From the NCBI GenBank assembly GCA_032249695.1, contig JAVVHE010000024.1, positions 1-36,470 on the forward strand: a DNA stretch of 36,470 bases, in the 5' to 3' direction. The DNA is from JAVVHE01 sp032249695 (GTDB taxonomy: Bacteria > Pseudomonadota > Alphaproteobacteria > Sphingomonadales > Sphingomonadaceae). The translations under genes were made by a program, and so were the position numbers. Below, piece after piece: positions 1 to 7,445 of this stretch; the first letter of the stretch is position 1, and each line of letters begins with the position of its first letter. Below the pieces are notes generated by a model. The model saw nothing but the letters and a program-made list of their open reading frames with translations. It did not search any database and had not been told where the DNA came from.

Positions 1-536
1 CAAAACACGGAATATCAGGGGAGAACGGTTCGCAGTCGTCTGCTTCCACCGCCACTGCAGTCTCTGGGTGGGAACTGGATTTACGCCTGTTGTGCCGGCG
101 AGCGCTGCAAGAGGCCGCGTCTTCGATTCGCACGATCCGAACCTCGCCATCCCGACCTCGGCGCGCCGGGCGAGCGCGCGCAGGTGGTCGCGGGGGTGCC
201 GCCACCCGCAAGGCCCGACGGCGCCGATCGGATTTGCGCGACGACGCTCGCTAGCTGAACGATCGCCCGGCGCGCGATGCGGATGGACGTCGTCATCGTG
301 GGCTGGGCGGCTGAGCTGCTCCCCGTCACGCCCATCCGCGCGCTCGTCGCGGGCGGGTGGGTCCACCTCGCCAGTGCCGTCGTCGCCGCCGCCGAGCCGC
401 GCGCCCGCGCCCGCTGGTGCCCGAGGCTCGCCCTCACCCCGCGCGTCCCCGGCGCCCACGTCCGGGGAGCAAGACTGCGTGCCGCGCGAAGCGGGCAGGG
501 GGCGGGAGCTGCCGCCGCCCCGCCCTCCACCTCGCC
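1..536. other. no supported gene
   Basis: Both strands hold open frames, but the proteins are Arg/Pro/Ala-rich, show no recognisable motif and look like the random open frames expected in GC-rich DNA. The stretch is the 3' side of the TonB receptor gene. Apart from a hairpin close to the receptor stop codon I see nothing in it. Confidence 0.5.
500..525 (-). terminator. candidate terminator of the TonB receptor gene
   Basis: GGGCGGG at 500-506 pairs with CCCGCCC at 519-525 around a 12-nt loop, starting 12 nt past the receptor stop codon. There is no U-tract, so intrinsic termination is uncertain. Confidence 0.35.
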
Positions 537-2918
537 TCAGAACCGCTTGCGCGCCGTCAGGCCCACCTCGCGCGGACTGCCGACGTTGTAGCCCAGACGG
601 GCGCGGCCGCCGCGCTCGCGGTCGAACGACAGCAGCGGGTTCTGGTCGAGCACGTTGTTGACATACACGCCCACATCCACGCCGCTCGACAGCTCCACGC
701 CCGTGCTGAGGTTCAGGATCTGATAGTCGGGCAGCTTCAGGTTGACCGTCGTGACACCCGTGCCCGCTGCGCCGTTGAAGGCAATGCCCGAAACGAAAGT
801 CGCGATGCCGCCATTCCGCTGGTCGGGCGGCTGGGTGAAGCGGCTGCCGATGTGCTGGATCGATCCGTTCACGTAGGCCTTGCCGCCGCCGAACATCTGG
901 ATCGGCCAGCTGTAGGTGGCGTTCGCGGCGAAGGTGAACTCGGGCACCGTCGGCAGGCGCCAGCCCTTCTGGATCAGCACCGTGCCACCGCCGACGACGG
1001 TCGAATCGAAGCGCGCCTCCAGCACCGTCGTCGACAGGCCGATGTCGAGGCCCGGCAGCGGCGTCGCGGTGAACTCGCCCTCAAAGCCCGCAGTGTGCGC
1101 CTTGGGCACGTTGAACACCACGCGGCTGGAGCACGACCCGGCGTCGAGCGTCACCTGCAGGTTCGAGATGTCGTTGTAGAAACCTGCGGCCGAGAAGCGG
1201 AAGCCGCGGAACCGGCCCTTGATGTTGCCTTCGTAGTTCCAGAGCGTTTCGTCGCGATAGTTCTGGTAGTTGCCGAAGGTGGCGCGGTCGGCGGGGGTGC
1301 AGAGGTTGGCGTTCAGCGGATCGTTGACGCCGCCCAGCCGGAAGCCCTGCGATGCCTGCGCATTGACCGTGATCCGGTCGGTCACGTCGTAGCTGGCGAT
1401 GAAGCGCGGCGTCGCACCGTCGGAACTGGTCTTGTCGCCAATACGCCGGTCGCCGTTCGAGAATAGGCCGCCCGACACGAAGTTGCGCGATTCGTTGAAG
1501 CTGTAATAGCGCGCTCCCGCGGTCAGCAGCAGTCGCTCCAACCGATAGCTCAGCTCGCCGAACGCGGCGTACTGTTCCAGCTTGTACGGAATGTCGGAGT
1601 TGTAGGGCGAATTGAGCGGGAAGCCGTTCGCCGATCCGACGCTGGTGCCCGGACCGAAGCGCGCATCGACGAACGGATCGTAGCCCGGGGTCGGCAGGCG
1701 CTGGCGGTAGAAGCGGTCGACATTCGTGTAAAAGCCGCCGATCACATAGTTGAACGGACCGCTGCCGTTCGATGCGATGCGCAGTTCCTGCGTCACCTGC
1801 TGCACGCTGGTAGTATCGCGCAGGTTGGACGGCAGGTTGGCTGCCGTATTGCCGAGGCCGAGGTCGATCGAGACCGAGGCGGTGAGCGCCGAGGCATCGC
1901 GACCGACCAGGATCTTGCGGTCGGTGTAGGTCGTCACGCTGGTGACCGTTGCCGGGCCGATGTCCCAGTTGATCGTGTTGTCGAAAATGAACGTGTCATC
2001 GCGGAATTTCTCACGCAGCAGCAGATACTGCGACCGCTCGGGCAGGATTCGTGGCGGGTTGGTGAAGGGGTTCGAATAGAGATTGAACACTTCCTGCCGG
2101 TTGAAGCCGTTCGTCTCCAGATGCTGGTAAATCACTCGCGGCGTGATCGTCAGGGTCTCGGTCGGCTTCAAGGTCAGCGCGATGCGTGCGCCGGAGCGAT
2201 CGCCGTCATTGATGTTGTTGCCCGCGGCCGGGCCGAACGCGCGAATGAAGCCTGCGTAGTGGGTGTAGTAACCGACGATGCGGACGGCGGCCTTATCTTC
2301 GGCGAGCACGACGTTCACCGCCGCCTTCATCGATCCGCCGACGTCGCCGCCCTGCAGGACGTTGACGTTGCCCTCGATCAGCCCCTCGTTCTTGTTCAGC
2401 TTGGGCTGGTTGGTGATGTAGCGGATCGTGCCGCCGACCGATCCGCTTCCGAACAGCGTGCCCTGCGGGCCGCGCAGCGTTTCCACGCGGTTCAGATCGA
2501 ACAGGTCGAGATCGGGCGTGAACAGCGACAGCGAAATGACGCTTTCGTCGAGATAGATGCCGACCTGCTCTTTCACGCCCGGCTGGTCGCGCACGATCTG
2601 GCCCGCTGCGACCCCGCGGATGGCGACCTGGCTCTGGCCGGGGCCGAGATTCTGGATGGTGAGGCCAGCGACCAGGCGGCTGACGTCCTCGATCGAGCGG
2701 GCGTTGGCGCGCTGCAGGTCCGCCTCGGTCTGCGCGTTGATCGAGAACGGAACCTTGGACAGTTCTTCGTTGCGCTTGGTCGCGGTGACGATGATCTCCT
2801 GCGTGTCGACGCTGTCGGCCGCAGGCCCCGCGGCGGCGGCGTTTGTCGTCTGCTGCTGCGCCCATGCCGGCAGTGAGGCTGTTCCGGCCAGCAGCGTTGC
2901 CACGATTCCGATCCGCAT
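537..2918 (-). CDS. TonB-dependent outer-membrane receptor
   Basis: The 793-residue protein has a signal peptide ending near Ala-Trp-Ala-Gln (about residue 21). A TonB-box-like EIIVTATKR lies at about 41-49. A plug domain follows, with IRGV and a VETLRGPQGTLFG segment, then a long beta-barrel rich in aromatic strands that ends in Phe (RKRF), as outer-membrane proteins do. It should carry out TonB/ExbBD-driven import of a bulky ligand; the substrate cannot be read from sequence. Sphingomonads carry many such receptors, often for plant-derived compounds or siderophores. The ATG at 2918 has a GGGAG Shine-Dalgarno about 9 nt upstream. It diverges from sdhC across 246 bp, and no regulator, transporter or hydrolase partner is adjacent. 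Confidence 0.93.
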   Translation of the reverse strand: MRIGIVATLLAGTASLPAWAQQQTTNAAAAGPAADSVDTQEIIVTATKRNEELSKVPFSINAQTEADLQRANARSIEDVSRLVAGLTIQNLGPGQSQVAIRGVAAGQIVRDQPGVKEQVGIYLDESVISLSLFTPDLDLFDLNRVETLRGPQGTLFGSGSVGGTIRYITNQPKLNKNEGLIEGNVNVLQGGDVGGSMKAAVNVVLAEDKAAVRIVGYYTHYAGFIRAFGPAAGNNINDGDRSGARIALTLKPTETLTITPRVIYQHLETNGFNRQEVFNLYSNPFTNPPRILPERSQYLLLREKFRDDTFIFDNTINWDIGPATVTSVTTYTDRKILVGRDASALTASVSIDLGLGNTAANLPSNLRDTTSVQQVTQELRIASNGSGPFNYVIGGFYTNVDRFYRQRLPTPGYDPFVDARFGPGTSVGSANGFPLNSPYNSDIPYKLEQYAAFGELSYRLERLLLTAGARYYSFNESRNFVSGGLFSNGDRRIGDKTSSDGATPRFIASYDVTDRITVNAQASQGFRLGGVNDPLNANLCTPADRATFGNYQNYRDETLWNYEGNIKGRFRGFRFSAAGFYNDISNLQVTLDAGSCSSRVVFNVPKAHTAGFEGEFTATPLPGLDIGLSTTVLEARFDSTVVGGGTVLIQKGWRLPTVPEFTFAANATYSWPIQMFGGGKAYVNGSIQHIGSRFTQPPDQRNGGIATFVSGIAFNGAAGTGVTTVNLKLPDYQILNLSTGVELSSGVDVGVYVNNVLDQNPLLSFDRERGGRARLGYNVGSPREVGLTARKRF

Positions 2919-3014
2919 CTCACATAGCTCCCATGCAAAGCCCGGAGCATCAATTGCGTTGACACGCAGCAGTCGGCAATCATTCCGAAGCGGCCCATGA
3001 CGTTTGCGGCACGG

Positions 3015-3034
3015 GCGTTGCAGACGCGCAACGC
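3015..3034. repeat. inverted repeat between the TonB receptor gene and sdhC
   Basis: A perfect 7-bp inverted repeat (GCGTTGC, 6-nt spacer, GCAACGC) lies in the 246-bp divergent intergenic region. It could be an operator for one or both genes or a leader hairpin; no regulator can be named. Confidence 0.3.
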
Positions 3035-3164
3035 TGAGTGGACCGGGTGCACGTCAAGCCGCGACACGCTTCCCGGTTGCACCACCGCCCATCCCGCAGC
3101 ATCAGGGACGGCGAGCAGCGGTTCTGCGACCGCTGGACGACGCCTGAAGGAGCCTTCACGTATC

Positions 3165-3578
3165 ATGGCCAGCGCGCCCCCGGCGGCCCGACCCCGTCCG
3201 ATCAGCCCGCACCTTACCCACTGGCGGTGGGGCATCCACATGGTCGTGTCGATCCTGCACCGCGTGACGGGTCACGCGCTGGCGCTCGGAGCGGTGCCGC
3301 TCTTCTGCTGGTGGCTGGTGGCGCTGGCCAGCGGCGAACGCGCCTATGGCAGCTTCTACCGCACGCTGAGCGGGTGGTTCGGCTATATGCTCGCGATCGG
3401 CTTCACGTGGGTGACGCTGCAGCACATGGCGAACGGCGTCCGCCATCTGGTGATGGATTCGGGCGCCGGGTTCGAGATCGGCACCAACAAGCGCTCGGCG
3501 ACGTCGACGCTCGTGTTTTCGCTCGTCGTCACGTTGGGATTGTGGGGCGCGATCGCGATGTCCCGGGGAGGCATCTGA
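3165..3578 (+). CDS. sdhC: succinate dehydrogenase cytochrome b556 subunit
   Basis: A 137-residue membrane subunit of complex II, which anchors the catalytic dimer, binds heme b and helps form the ubiquinone site. The family signature SILHRVTG is at 29-36, and the likely heme ligand His87 sits in LQHMANGVRH. Three hydrophobic segments lie at about 24-52, 70-95 and 112-132. The ATG at 3165 was chosen over an upstream in-frame start because GAAGGAG lies at 3146-3152 and residues further upstream do not resemble the family. The stop overlaps the sdhD start by one base, so the two are translationally coupled. Confidence 0.93.
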   Translation: MASAPPAARPRPISPHLTHWRWGIHMVVSILHRVTGHALALGAVPLFCWWLVALASGERAYGSFYRTLSGWFGYMLAIGFTWVTLQHMANGVRHLVMDSGAGFEIGTNKRSATSTLVFSLVVTLGLWGAIAMSRGGI

Positions 3579-3967
3579 TGGCGAAGGGAACAGCACTCGG
3601 CCGCGTCCGCGGGCTTGGTTCGGCAAGGTCGGGCTCCAGCCACTGGTGGGCGCAGCGCGTGACGGCGTTCGCGAACATCGCGCTGATGACCTGGTTCATC
3701 GTGTCACTGGTGCGCCTGCCGGACCTTACCTACTTCACCGTTGCAAACTGGCTGCGACAGCCGTCGGCAGCCATCCCGATGGTGCTGTTCGTCGCGAGCG
3801 TCTTCTATCACTTCCGGCTGGGCGTGCAGGTCATGATCGAAGACTACGCGCACGAGGAAGGGTGGAAACTCAGCCTTGTCCTTGCACTGAATTTCTACGT
3901 CGCGGTCGCGGGTGCGGTGGCGCTCTTCGCGATCCTGAAGCTCGCATTCGGAGGGTCCGTTGGCTGA
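3578..3967 (+). CDS. sdhD: succinate dehydrogenase hydrophobic membrane anchor subunit
   Basis: A 129-residue integral membrane protein, the second anchor subunit of complex II. SHWWAQRVTA (21-30) matches the start of the family's quinone-site helix. YHFRLGVQVMIEDY (77-90) carries the likely heme ligand His79 and the conserved Asp-Tyr near ubiquinone. Three transmembrane helices are evident. The ATG at 3578 overlaps the sdhC stop (TGATG) and the 3' end overlaps sdhA by 8 nt, which indicates a tightly coupled operon. Confidence 0.93.
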   Translation: MAKGTALGRVRGLGSARSGSSHWWAQRVTAFANIALMTWFIVSLVRLPDLTYFTVANWLRQPSAAIPMVLFVASVFYHFRLGVQVMIEDYAHEEGWKLSLVLALNFYVAVAGAVALFAILKLAFGGSVG

Positions 3968-5762
3968 GGTGATGGGCCGGGCTTACCCGGTGACCGACCA
4001 TGTTTACGAAGTGGTCGTGGTGGGCGCGGGAGGCTCGGGCCTGCGCGCGGTGATGGGCTCGGCCGAGGCCGGGCTGAAAACCGCGTGCATTACGAAGGTG
4101 TTCCCGACGCGCAGCCACACCGTCGCGGCGCAGGGGGGCATCGCGGCGGCGCTGGGCAATATGGGGCCCGACGACTGGACCTGGCACATGTACGATACCG
4201 TCAAGGGATCGGACTGGCTGGGCGACCAGGACGCGATCGAATATCTCTGCCGCGAGGCTCCGGCCGCGGTCTATGAGCTTGAGCATTACGGCGTGCCGTT
4301 CAGCCGCACGCCCGATGGCCGCATCTACCAGCGCGCGTTCGGCGGCATGACGCAGAATATGGGCGCCGGCCCCGCAGCGCAGCGGACGTGCGCGGCTGCC
4401 GACCGCACCGGCCACGCGATGCTGCATTCGCTCTACCAGCAGAGCCTGAAGCACGACGCCGACTTCTTCATCGAATATTTCGCGATCGACCTGATCATGG
4501 ACGCCGACGGCGCGTGCCGTGGCGTCGTGGCGATCGATATGGCCGATGGATCGATCCACCGCTTTCGCGCGCACGCGGTGGTGCTGGCGACGGGCGGCTA
4601 TGGCCGCGCCTACTTCTCGGCGACGAGCGCGCACACCTCCACCGGCGACGGCGGCGGCATGGTGCTGCGCGCCGGGCTTCCGATGCAGGACATGGAGTTT
4701 GTGCAGTTCCATCCGACCGGAATCTACGGCGCGGGCGTGCTGATCACCGAGGGCGCACGCGGCGAGGGCGGCTATCTGACGAACAGCGCCGGCGAGCGCT
4801 TCATGGAGCGATATGCTCCGTCGGCGAAGGACCTCGCCAGCCGGGACGTGGTCAGCCGATCAATGGCGCAGGAAATCCGCGAAGGACGCGGCGTGGGAGA
4901 CGAACAGGACCATATCTACCTGCACTTGAACCATATCGCGCCGGAAATCCTCCACGAGCGCCTGCCCGGCATCAGCGAGACTGCGAAGATCTTTGCGGGC
5001 GTGGACGTGACGCGCGATCCGATCCCGGTGGTGCCCACCGTCCACTATAATATGGGTGGTATCCCGACGAACTATCACGGCGAGGTCGTCACGCTTCGCG
5101 ACGGCAACCCCGACAGCGTCGTCCCCGGCCTGTTCGCGGTGGGCGAGGCTGCGTGCGTCAGCGTGCATGGCGCGAACCGCCTCGGCTCCAACAGCCTGAT
5201 TGACCTTGTCGTGTTCGGCCGCGCCACTGCGCACCGGTTGGCCGAGATCATCAAGCCGGGCACCGCCGTCCCGCCGCTGCCCAAGGGCGGCGACGAGCTT
5301 GGGTTGAGCCGACTGGACAATTTCCGCAATGCCAAAGGCGGCTCACCGACGTCCGAGGTGCGATCGATGATGCAGAAGACGATGCAGGCCAACTGCGCCG
5401 TCTTCCGGTCAACCGAAATTCTGGAGGAGGGCAAGACCAAGATCGATGCCGTCTACCAGCGCATGGCAGACATCTCGGTCAAGGATCGCAGCCTGGTCTT
5501 CAACACCGACCTGATTGAGACGCTTGAGCTGGACAACATGATCCCGCAGGCGGTCGTCACCATGCATTCGGCCGCGAATCGTAAGGAAAGCCGCGGCGCT
5601 CACATGCACGAGGACTTCCCGCATCGCGACGACGGCGAGTGGATGAAGCACAGCATTGCCTGGTTCAGGGACGGCGGCGTACGCCTGGACTATCGTCCGG
5701 TCCACACCTACACGCTGACGAATGCAGTGGAGTATATCAAGCCGAAGACGCGGGTGTATTAG
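3960..5762 (+). CDS. sdhA: succinate dehydrogenase flavoprotein subunit
   Basis: The catalytic subunit of complex II, oxidising succinate to fumarate in the TCA cycle with covalent FAD. The dinucleotide-binding GAGGSG is at 22-27 and the flavinylation His53 lies in RSHTVAAQGG. HPTGIYGAG, the ITEGARGEGG loop, a REGRG segment and PTVHYNMGGIP form the substrate site. At 600 residues it is full length. The start is taken as TTG at 3960 because a GGAGGG sits 5-6 nt upstream; an in-frame ATG at 3972 would remove four residues but has poor Shine-Dalgarno spacing. It overlaps sdhD by 8 nt. The usual downstream partner sdhB (Fe-S subunit) is absent here and must be encoded elsewhere. Confidence 0.96.
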   Translation: MAEVMGRAYPVTDHVYEVVVVGAGGSGLRAVMGSAEAGLKTACITKVFPTRSHTVAAQGGIAAALGNMGPDDWTWHMYDTVKGSDWLGDQDAIEYLCREAPAAVYELEHYGVPFSRTPDGRIYQRAFGGMTQNMGAGPAAQRTCAAADRTGHAMLHSLYQQSLKHDADFFIEYFAIDLIMDADGACRGVVAIDMADGSIHRFRAHAVVLATGGYGRAYFSATSAHTSTGDGGGMVLRAGLPMQDMEFVQFHPTGIYGAGVLITEGARGEGGYLTNSAGERFMERYAPSAKDLASRDVVSRSMAQEIREGRGVGDEQDHIYLHLNHIAPEILHERLPGISETAKIFAGVDVTRDPIPVVPTVHYNMGGIPTNYHGEVVTLRDGNPDSVVPGLFAVGEAACVSVHGANRLGSNSLIDLVVFGRATAHRLAEIIKPGTAVPPLPKGGDELGLSRLDNFRNAKGGSPTSEVRSMMQKTMQANCAVFRSTEILEEGKTKIDAVYQRMADISVKDRSLVFNTDLIETLELDNMIPQAVVTMHSAANRKESRGAHMHEDFPHRDDGEWMKHSIAWFRDGGVRLDYRPVHTYTLTNAVEYIKPKTRVY

Positions 5763-6339
5763 GGCGGCTGGCCGATTCCAGATTCGCTGTGTGTTGATGG
5801 TCAGTATGCGACCCGATCAAGATACGTGGAATGTATATGTTAGCAGCCCGTCTGCCCTTGATGGTGTATACTAACCTTAGAGCGTCAGCCTGAGCTTTCC
5901 CGGCGCCCGCTGGGGCCTGGCGATTGGGGACTGCCGGGGGATTGTCCGATCCCCGATCCCCGAGTGCGGCGCGCTGCCGTGGGCGAGCTTGGATGCGTTC
6001 GCCCCTTCTCCGTTGCTGGACGCGCAGGTCGGCCGCGGTCCAAAACGATGAACGAACGGTCCAGCGATGGCTCCCATCCGGTCGCTGGTGGCCCAGCGGC
6101 GCCCATCGCGCTCAACCTGGCGGGGTTGTCACCCCGCCTGACGCAGTGCGGGCGTGCCGCGCTGCAGGTGGTTCGGCGATCGCCGGGCTGCCCGATCGGC
6201 CTGCCGGGTGCTGTCTCGGCTAGGCGGCGTCCAGGGCGCACGGCGAGCCGCGCCGTTGGTTGCATCCGAGCCGTATCCGGCCGGCCGGGCTGGGCGGCGT
6301 GGAACTGCGCTCCGGGCGGCGCGCAGCTCCGTCGCTGTG
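5763..6339. other. gene-free region after sdhA, where sdhB would be expected
   Basis: No convincing coding sequence is seen on either strand. The part at about 5785-5885 is visibly more AT-rich than the surroundings (for example GTGTATACTAACC). The rest is GC-rich with short inverted repeats, including GGCGGGGT / ACCCCGCC at 6119-6138. The composition change and missing sdhB suggest an old rearrangement or deletion, but no transposase remnant or target duplication is visible. Confidence 0.45.
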
Positions 6340-7017
6340 TCAGCGGCCGAGGTCGAGGCTGGCGATGCGGTTGCCGTCGGTGCGGCAGCGGAAGCTGACC
6401 TCGTCGACCCGGCCCGCATAGCCGCGCCACTCGCCCGCCCGGCTGCGGTCCGATCGGCTGCCGTACGCGCCGTAGGTTCCGTCACCATAGGCCCGTCCGT
6501 CGTAGCTGCGGCCATCATCGCCGCGGTCGCCATCGTCGGGGCCGTACGGCCCGGTATAGAAGCGGTCGCCGTCGTCGCGGTCGTCCCAGCCGTAGCGCCG
6601 ACCGTCATCGTAGCGCCGCCCGCGCCCGTCGACGCGCACGGTGCCTTTGACGATCACGTCGCGACCGCTGCGATCAACCTGCGTCACGCGGCCGAAATCG
6701 GCCCAGCCAAAGCGGCTGTTGACAGCACTGCGCGCAGCTTCCTGGCAGCGATCGGTCGCGGCGCGGACACCGTCAGTGCTGTAGAGCCAGTCGCCGTCGC
6801 GGTTGCGGCTCTTGGCAGCCGTCGCGGCGATCACCGCGATACCGGCGAGCGCTGCCAGTCCGACGACCAGCCCGGTATTGTCACGGCGGCCGCGATCCCA
6901 GCCGCTGCGGCGGCCGAAATCATCGGCATGCGCCGGAGCGGCAAAGGCCGCCTGCACCGGTCCGGCAATCGTCAGCCCAAGCGCCAGCGAGGTCAGGAGC
7001 TTCGAGCGGGTCAACAT
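6340..7017 (-). CDS. secreted or envelope protein of unknown function with an Arg/Gly/Asp/Tyr-rich insert
   Basis: A 225-residue protein I cannot assign to a named family. A signal peptide (hydrophobic stretch at about 8-26, AFAAPAHA cleavage region) is followed by a second hydrophobic segment at about 48-69 (TGLVVGLAALAGIAV). A short folded part contains two Cys residues (RCQEAA and SFRCRTD). Between VIVKGTVRVDG and the C-terminal GRVDEVSFRCRTDG lies about 65 residues of low-complexity sequence rich in Asp, Gly, Arg and Tyr, as if one small domain were split by a disordered insert. The ATG at 7017 has GGAGG 8 nt upstream. Nothing nearby indicates a role. Confidence 0.75.
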   Translation of the reverse strand: MLTRSKLLTSLALGLTIAGPVQAAFAAPAHADDFGRRSGWDRGRRDNTGLVVGLAALAGIAVIAATAAKSRNRDGDWLYSTDGVRAATDRCQEAARSAVNSRFGWADFGRVTQVDRSGRDVIVKGTVRVDGRGRRYDDGRRYGWDDRDDGDRFYTGPYGPDDGDRGDDGRSYDGRAYGDGTYGAYGSRSDRSRAGEWRGYAGRVDEVSFRCRTDGNRIASLDLGR

Positions 7018-7075
7018 GAGCGGCCTCCATCGGGTTCATGGATACCCTTTGGGCCCTTGCAGCTACATCGACGCT

Positions 7076-7120
7076 GAACGGGAAAGAAACGGCTGGTGAA
7101 CCGACCGTTGTTTTCCGTTC
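7076..7120 (-). terminator. imperfect long inverted repeat downstream of the DUF3072 gene
   Basis: The arms at 7076-7092 and 7105-7120 (GAACGG...AACGG against CCGTT...CCGTTC) pair over about 15 positions with a gap and a mismatch. It lies between the DUF3072 stop and the next minus-strand gene, so it may end DUF3072 transcription. There is no U-run. Confidence 0.35.
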
Positions 7121-7164
7121 ATGATCGCCGGATCATGTGCGATTTACTGACGATGACAAGAACA

Positions 7165-7374
7165 CTATCGCCCGATCTTCGCCTTTACTTCGTCGATCCG
7201 GATCGAGGCAGCGGCTTTGGTCAACCCTGCGTCGAACGGCTCGTGCGCTTCTTCGCACAGCGTCTTCAGATAGCTCGCCTGCGCGCCGGTCATCGGCTCG
7301 TCGCCGGTGGTCCAGTCGGAAGGATCTTTCTCGGCGTTGCCGATGGGGTTGAGCTTGGGGTTCTGGTCATCCAT
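7165..7374 (-). CDS. DUF3072 domain protein
   Basis: A 69-residue soluble protein. The C-terminal part (MTGAQASYLKTL at 28-39, then PFD, LTKAAASIRIDEV) matches my recollection of the DUF3072 family, a short domain of unknown function common in proteobacteria and actinobacteria. The N-terminus is polar and probably disordered. No good Shine-Dalgarno is seen ahead of the ATG at 7374, and the gene starts only 19 nt beyond the strong hairpin that follows the flagellin gene. Its own promoter would therefore have to lie inside or next to that hairpin, or expression depends on read-through. Confidence 0.8.
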   Translation of the reverse strand: MDDQNPKLNPIGNAEKDPSDWTTGDEPMTGAQASYLKTLCEEAHEPFDAGLTKAAASIRIDEVKAKIGR

Positions 7375-7393
7375 GGTCGCGAGAACGAACGAA

Positions 7394-7421
7394 GAACCCC
7401 GGCGGTTTCCCGCCGGGGTTC
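7394..7421 (-). terminator. strong hairpin terminator after flagellin
   Basis: A perfect 12-bp stem (7394-7405 with 7410-7421) closes a 4-nt loop that reads GAAA on the transcribed minus strand, followed by TTCGTTCGTTCTC. It begins 24 nt past the flagellin stop codon. This is the clearest terminator-like structure in the window. Confidence 0.75.
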
Positions 7422-7445
7422 CGGTGGCAGCGCTTGCGCGTCAGC

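Noticed and set aside
81..530. 149-residue minus-strand frame downstream of the TonB receptor
   Set aside because: Low-complexity Ala/Arg/Pro composition, no ribosome-binding site and no similarity recognised.
6119..6138. 8-bp hairpin GGCGGGGT/ACCCCGCC in the post-sdhA gap
   Set aside because: About 200 nt from the nearest gene end and without a U-tract; not enough to call a terminator.
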